In this document: positions 8,001-10,424 of the stretch, in pieces
How positions within the stretch are numbered: the first letter of the stretch is position 1
How the letters are laid out: each line of letters begins with the position of its first letter
Origin: CAYMLQ01 sp964390795
GTDB lineage: Bacteria > Verrucomicrobiota > Kiritimatiellia > RFP12 > UBA1067
Reading direction: 5' to 3'
Assembly: GCA_964390795.1 (NCBI GenBank)
Contig: CAYMLQ010000203.1
Span: 1 to 10,424, forward strand
Length of the DNA stretch: 10,424 bases
Program-made: the position numbers and the translations under genes
The notes under the pieces: model-generated
Databases searched by the model: none
What the model was told of the DNA's origin: nothing
The model's input: the letters and a program-made list of their open reading frames with translations, nothing else

Positions 8001-8652
8001 CTGGGTCAGGATCAAAAGCCTCGCGGGAGAGCCCTGCCGCGTCCGACCTAATTTTGAGGGCGCATTCTCACTCTCGTCCCCTGCCGTGAGCGTGCGCGAA
8101 GTCGAGCCCGGCGTGTTCGACCTCGCCTTGGCCAAAGGCCAGGAAGTGCTTCTGTTCCAAGAGGCGGGAGATGTGCTGCCGGAGATTTCCGCCTGCGTCC
8201 TGCCGCCGAAGGCGCGCAACTTCTTCGGCGTCAAAGACCCGAAAAGAGATCTGCGTCCCTGCCTTTCCACCGGCAAGCCGATCCGCGCCTCCAGCGAATG
8301 GGGCGCGGGGTTCGGCGCGTCAAAGGCCTCCGATGACGACCCCGCGACGCGCTGGGGAGCGGCGCAAAACAGCCGCAGCGGCTGGCTGGAGACTGATCTC
8401 GGAAAAGAAGAGACCGTGGGCGGCGTCGAAATCTGGGAGATCAATTTCCCGCGCGTCCGGTCCTTCTCGGTCGAGATCCAACAGGGCGAGACGTGGCGTG
8501 AAGTGGCGCGGGGCACAACGATCACCGGCCGGAAAACGCTGACCTTCGCACCGGCGAGCGCCCGGCGCGTACGCCTGACGGTTCACGAGGCCAGCGAAGT
8601 GCCCACGCTCGAAGAGTTCCGCGTCTTGGCTCCGGCGAATCCAATCCCCTAA
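5074..8652 (+). CDS. Secreted GH29 alpha-L-fucosidase / GH95-like / F5/8C fusion enzyme
   Basis: An 1192-residue protein with a Sec signal (probable cleavage after A26 of ATSA). Residues about 28-328 are a GH29 alpha-L-fucosidase barrel: WGMFICWS at the start, K93-HHDGF-CLW (93-101), and YLWVDH with Asp183 as the expected nucleophile. Glu225 in ADIRIGEM is a candidate acid/base by resemblance to the GDxxTxE motif. Residues about 340-980 follow the GH95 plan. They begin with a beta-sandwich containing FLGNGLLGTTIY (364-375). An (alpha/alpha)6 region follows with WNLN (N624, N626; GH95 has a catalytic Asn pair), HSPEY (Glu759, expected acid), HRHWSH (828-833) and MLLQSWGDRIRIFPAMP. The GH95 Asp of the DGN motif appears as Glu913 in YIEGSP. 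Residues about 1064-1187 form an F5/8C (CBM32-like) domain. It probably acts on fucosylated glycans outside the cytoplasm and is last in the operon. The GH95-like half might instead act on another sugar such as L-galactose. Confidence 0.85.
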   Translation: MKPTVQTALSLLCLAAVVLTASATSADMRQRAEELKNLKWGMFICWSFSTFSGKEWTPGVTDVSFFKATDCDTDQWALTAKEAGMGYILFLAKHHDGFCLWDTQTTDRKVTKAPLGRDVLAELKKSCDKHGIKLALYFSEGDWTWPGAKDGKGGGSGLDAEKEKAQLTELLTKYGPIQYLWVDHAAGTGGLSHAEFLAHCKALQPRCFVGYNHGDQVGADIRIGEMGRPGPLTDHAAAGPHMRDAPAASYLLAEFTYPILPPHKGGAMWFYSLPEHDGLCLPPEKLYRDVLGAVQHGNIFSIDVGPDYAGKLRKIDVQTLRKVGELIRTPPSAHVDARVDWPAFLGRHDPVWEVLPATFDHGAFLGNGLLGTTIYTDGPDRLRFELGRSDVTDHRRDNGRLPIGGMLLKTAGTIKSGTLRTDLWNAETRGEVVTDKGRIRFRAVDHADDIALLVDLETEGGEQAAAFVWEPEKAEVFRDEMKKVSGVPNPPPETGSDGDTGFCVQRRAAGGAYAAAWQVRGPPQKRRLTLTVADSFPDMTAQATALATVRRVAALPDDALEQSHRAWWHAYYPASFLSVPDAQIEGFYWIQMYKLACATRQDRQVIDLLGPWYRQTGWPRIWWNLNIEIAYSPVYTANHLELGESFTRFLDAKRANFVINAKNIWGFDACATVPHTTDYEGLRGDGTCAPQAYINPGDFTWALFNYWQQYRYSMDESLVTNHSQHAFYPLLKGSVNLYLHLLKPGEDGKLHLPPMHSPEYSQTPYADNNYNLSLLRWGCATLLALNARYGLADAQRGEWERVLRDLAPYPQNENGFMIGATQPFERSHRHWSHLLMVWPLRLLSVEQPENKALVEKTLNHWLTVENGKQIFGWSSAAASLLYSSMGNGEKALEHLRAHHNNKRFVMPNTMYIEGSPVIECSLFASKALQDMLLQSWGDRIRIFPAMPAEWKESVFHDLRAEGAFLVSAARHNGKTRWVRIKSLAGEPCRVRPNFEGAFSLSSPAVSVREVEPGVFDLALAKGQEVLLFQEAGDVLPEISACVLPPKARNFFGVKDPKRDLRPCLSTGKPIRASSEWGAGFGASKASDDDPATRWGAAQNSRSGWLETDLGKEETVGGVEIWEINFPRVRSFSVEIQQGETWREVARGTTITGRKTLTFAPASARRVRLTVHEASEVPTLEEFRVLAPANPIP

Positions 8653-8690
8653 TCCTTGAACGTTCGAGCGCTTCGCGTGCAAAGTCCCTC

Positions 8691-8739
8691 GTGGCATGGG
8701 CGTCCCGCCCATGAATCACGGGCAAGATGCCCGTGCCAC
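8691..8739. repeat. Two-hairpin palindromic repeat (REP/MITE-like) in a convergent junction
   Basis: The 49-bp unit starts GTGGCA and ends TGCCAC. It holds two perfect 8-bp hairpins with 3-nt loops: CATGGGCG/CGCCCATG (8695-8702 and 8706-8713) and CACGGGCA/TGCCCGTG (8717-8724 and 8728-8735). The outer arms GTGGCATGGGC and GCCCGTGCCAC can also pair over 11 bp with one T/G wobble, giving an alternative long stem. From memory, closely similar units (read through, they give peptides such as GRDAHAT) are scattered in PVC-group genomes; I could not check this. It lies between two genes that point at each other, so it may act as a two-way terminator or 3'-end stabiliser. No T-run follows it. Confidence 0.75.
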
Positions 8740-8973
8740 AGCGCCCACCAGCCTGAGCGTCTGGCCCGCATACTCGACGACATCGCCGGCATGCAGTTTC
8801 TTGCGCTTGCGGGTCTCGACCTCGCCGTTGACGCGCACGCGCCCCTCGGCGATAACGAACTTCGCCTCCCCGCCGCTCTGGGCCAGATTCTCGAACTTCA
8901 GCAGGTCGCACAGATCGACGATCTCCGTCTTAATGACCACCTCGCGCGTCCGTGTTGACTCTTTGTTTGTCAT
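8716..8973 (-). CDS. S4-domain RNA-binding protein, YbcJ type
   Basis: An 85-residue protein. From about residue 22 to 78 it is a compact S4 domain of the YbcJ-like type (S4_2): LCDLLKFENLAQSGGEAK, then IAEGRVRVNGEVETRKRKKL, then HAGDVVEYAG. The SGGEAK, VNGE and RKRKKL segments are the diagnostic RNA-binding parts. Such proteins bind structured RNA, probably ribosomal, in the cytoplasm; their exact role is not established. AGGAG (8979-8983) lies 5 bases before the ATG and overlaps the stop of the HAD gene 8 bp upstream, so the two form an operon. The last seven residues (VARASCP) and the TGA come from the palindromic repeat, so the C-terminus was probably altered by repeat insertion after the core domain was complete. 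Confidence 0.88.
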   Translation of the reverse strand: MTNKESTRTREVVIKTEIVDLCDLLKFENLAQSGGEAKFVIAEGRVRVNGEVETRKRKKLHAGDVVEYAGQTLRLVGAVARASCP

Positions 8974-8981
8974 CTCTTCTC

Positions 8982-9893
8982 CTAAAAGCCGAAATCGAGC
9001 TGACCGGCGACCACCACCTTGCGCCCGTCGGTCAGCTTGGGGTCGGAGGTGTCGTACACGCAGAACTTGATTGAGGGGAACCGCTTGGACAGCTCCTCCT
9101 GGATATGCCGCTCGACGGCCCTCACATTGCCGAGGTCGTCATCGGAAAAGCCCACGCTGATCGGGCGTTTGATCGCATCCTCGCCCGCGCGAGAGAGTAT
9201 CTTCGTCACGTGCTCGACGAAATCGCGAATCGCGAACTGCTTGGCATTTTCGGTCGACGCGAGGCCGCCTGAGGCCGCCTTCATCCACTGCTTGAAGCCC
9301 GGATTCGTCACCGCGTGGTAACGGTTCAGCGAGAGGTAGTACTCGACCTCTTCCTCGTCCGTGCCGAACGTCGATTGACCGTCGAAGCACGCCCGGTACC
9401 CGCGCAGGCTGGCCATCATCTCGTCCTTCTCCTCGTCCGTCAGCACCAGGCCGATAAAGAGCTTCACCGCCTTCTTAAGCGACTCCGACTCGTGGCCGCG
9501 CGCGGTGACGATGGCGAACAGGCGCCCCTCGGACAGCGTCTCTCGCAGGGTGTTGAAACTCGGGCCGGGGCTCATCTCGCCGGAAAGGACTTTCTCGAGA
9601 GACAGGCGCGTGTCGCGCAGAAAGCGGCTCTCGCCCTCCTCCGCATAGTCCTGAAACTCGACGAACGCGTTCTCCCACTGGCCGCCGGGCGCACGGTAGT
9701 TCTCCGGGTCGTTACGGACCACAGCGAAGGCCGCGGTGGAAACGCTGTGCGGACCCCACGTGCCGTCCGGCAGCCGCCGCTCCAGGTGGATGCGCGTGGG
9801 CATGTGCAGGATATTGTCGTCCCAGTCGAAGATGTAATATTTGAAATCCCGCTCGGCCACGCGGAGATTCACGTTTTGGGAATGACGGGTCAT
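8982..9893 (-). CDS. HAD-superfamily hydrolase-like protein
   Basis: A 303-residue cytoplasmic protein with haloacid dehalogenase superfamily motifs. Motif I is YYIFDWDDNI, with D23 (nucleophile position) and D25 in the DxDxN form. Motif II is IVTARGHE, with T130. Motif IV is GFSDDDLGN, with acidic residues at 251-253. The motif III Lys is not certain. About 100 residues separate motifs I and II, which suggests a substantial cap insertion (33-120), and there is another long insert between 135 and 245. Most HADs are phosphatases acting on small metabolites or nucleic-acid ends; I cannot assign this substrate. It is the first gene of a minus-strand pair with the S4 protein. No Shine-Dalgarno site precedes the ATG, but a TTGACA promoter box lies so close that the transcript may be leaderless. 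A GTG at codon 8 is a possible alternative start. Confidence 0.75.
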   Translation of the reverse strand: MTRHSQNVNLRVAERDFKYYIFDWDDNILHMPTRIHLERRLPDGTWGPHSVSTAAFAVVRNDPENYRAPGGQWENAFVEFQDYAEEGESRFLRDTRLSLEKVLSGEMSPGPSFNTLRETLSEGRLFAIVTARGHESESLKKAVKLFIGLVLTDEEKDEMMASLRGYRACFDGQSTFGTDEEEVEYYLSLNRYHAVTNPGFKQWMKAASGGLASTENAKQFAIRDFVEHVTKILSRAGEDAIKRPISVGFSDDDLGNVRAVERHIQEELSKRFPSIKFCVYDTSDPKLTDGRKVVVAGQLDFGF

Positions 9894-9901
9894 TGGAAAA
9901 T

Positions 9902-9930
9902 AAGGTATGATGCTTGCCGTCGATTGTCAA
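9902..9930 (-). promoter_or_regulatory. Probable promoter of the HAD/S4 pair
   Basis: On the minus strand a perfect TTGACA (9925-9930) is followed after 17 bp by TACCTT (9902-9907). Transcription would begin near 9895, only a few bases before the ATG at 9893. The -35 box is strong and the -10 box is weak. Confidence 0.5.
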
Positions 9931-9933
9931 TCT

Positions 9934-10010
9934 GGAAGCGCGGAAGCGCGGACCGCTGCGTTTCGGGTACACCTGTTGGTGCGCCTGACTTCTGAATTCT
10001 GAATTCTGAC
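9934..10010. repeat. Short direct repeats in the divergent intergenic region
   Basis: GGAAGCGC is repeated head to tail (9934-9941 and 9942-9949). Further on, TTCTGAA occurs twice and then once as TTCTGAC (9990-10010), a 7-bp period flanked by CTGAC on both sides. The rest of the 130-bp gap between the divergent HAD and SDR genes holds the HAD promoter, and nothing else was recognised. No ribosome binding site is visible before the SDR start. Confidence 0.6.
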
Positions 10011-10023
10011 TCCTATTCTCACG

Positions 10024-10424
10024 ATGAACCGAACCGTACTTATCACTGGCGCGGCCGTACGCATCGGACGCGCGATCGCCGAGACGCTGGCCTGCGCGGG
10101 CTGGAACGTGGTCGTCCACGCCCACCGCTCCGTTGCGCGGGCCGACTCGCTCTGCGCGGAGCTGCGCGCAGCGGGGCGGCAGGCCTGGCGCGTCACCGGC
10201 GACCTGCTCGCCCCTGACGGCTCCGACGCCGTGTTCGCAGCCGCGCTTGCCGCCGCAGGGACGATCGATGCGCTGGTCAACAACGCCTCCGTGTTCGCGC
10301 GACAGCCGCTCGCAGCCGCGACGTCCGGCGACTTCGAGCGCATGTGGCGCATCAACGCCCTCGCGCCGGTCCGCCTGACGCAGCTTCTCGCCGCGCACCT
10401 GTCCGCCCGCGCCGCGCAGGGCTG
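10024..10424 (+). CDS. Short-chain dehydrogenase/reductase, pteridine reductase-like (N-terminal part)
   Basis: The first 133 codons of a gene that runs off the window. The Rossmann cofactor motif is VLITGAAVRIG, with the TGxxxxxG glycines at G9 and G15. It is followed by VVVHAHRS (29-36), DL at 60-61, and the NNAS motif (86-89) in place of the usual NNAG. TGAAxRIG together with an H-x-H-R-S after the second strand and NNAS is characteristic of pteridine reductases and dihydromonapterin reductases (PTR1/FolM-like), which use NADPH. That subfamily call is inference; the catalytic Tyr and Lys lie outside the window. It is transcribed away from the HAD gene. No Shine-Dalgarno site precedes the ATG, so the exact start is less sure than the family. 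Confidence 0.8.
   Translation, partial: MNRTVLITGAAVRIGRAIAETLACAGWNVVVHAHRSVARADSLCAELRAAGRQAWRVTGDLLAPDGSDAVFAAALAAAGTIDALVNNASVFARQPLAAATSGDFERMWRINALAPVRLTQLLAAHLSARAAQG

Noticed and set aside
8656..9070. Plus-strand frames of 100-124 codons over the repeat and S4 gene
   Set aside because: They begin with repeat-derived peptide (MGVPPMNHGQDARAT), which I recognise as a common false gene from this repeat type, and then run antisense to the S4 gene.
9883..9911. A plus-strand promoter for the SDR gene ending in TATGAT (9906-9911)
   Set aside because: The -10 box is good, but no acceptable -35 box lies at the right distance, so it is not reported as a feature.
1..10424. CRISPR array, tRNA or rRNA genes, insertion sequences, phage or toxin-antitoxin genes
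   Set aside because: No regularly spaced repeats, no tRNA-like fold, no transposase motifs and no small paired genes of that type were seen.

Overview
The window is GC-rich (third codon positions are mostly G or C) and about 90% coding. It looks like a chromosomal segment of a free-living or gut PVC-group bacterium (Verrucomicrobiota, Kiritimatiellota or Lentisphaerota). This placement is inference. It rests on the secreted multi-domain sugar enzymes, a secreted FAD-dependent oxidoreductase with accessory carbohydrate-binding-like domains, and a two-hairpin intergenic repeat of a type I associate with those genomes. No rRNA, tRNA, transposase, phage gene or CRISPR array was seen.

Layout: (1) 3-101 is the last 32 codons of enolase, followed with a 4-bp ATGA overlap by a GNAT-family acetyltransferase (98-637). 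(2) 638-829 is a 192-bp gap. Its first part is very C-rich and G-poor, suggesting a Rho-dependent end for the enolase unit. It then holds a weak promoter and a good ribosome binding site for the next gene. (3) 830-8652 is a tight three-gene plus-strand operon with gaps of 29 and 15 bp. All three products have signal peptides: a tandem SGNH/GDSL esterase-like protein (628 aa), an FAD-dependent oxidoreductase with a discoidin-like C-terminus (770 aa from the start chosen here), and a 1192-aa protein joining a GH29 alpha-L-fucosidase domain, a GH95-like domain and an F5/8C domain. (4) 8691-8739 is a paired-hairpin repeat in the convergent junction. (5) 8716-9893 is a minus-strand pair: a HAD-superfamily protein, then a small YbcJ-type S4 RNA-binding protein whose final residues and stop codon lie inside the repeat. 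(6) 9894-10023 is a divergent intergenic region with a TTGACA box and a 7-bp tandem repeat. (7) 10024 to the end is the start of a short-chain dehydrogenase resembling pteridine reductases.

The most interesting part is the three-gene secreted operon. It probably works outside the cytoplasm on a fucose-containing, perhaps O-acetylated, glycan. In this reading the SGNH protein removes ester groups, the fusion enzyme removes fucosyl residues using two unrelated fucosidase folds, and the flavoprotein oxidises some part of the substrate. The substrate and the flavoprotein reaction cannot be read from the sequence. The HAD/S4 pair and the flanking enolase/GNAT and SDR genes look like housekeeping genes unrelated to that role.
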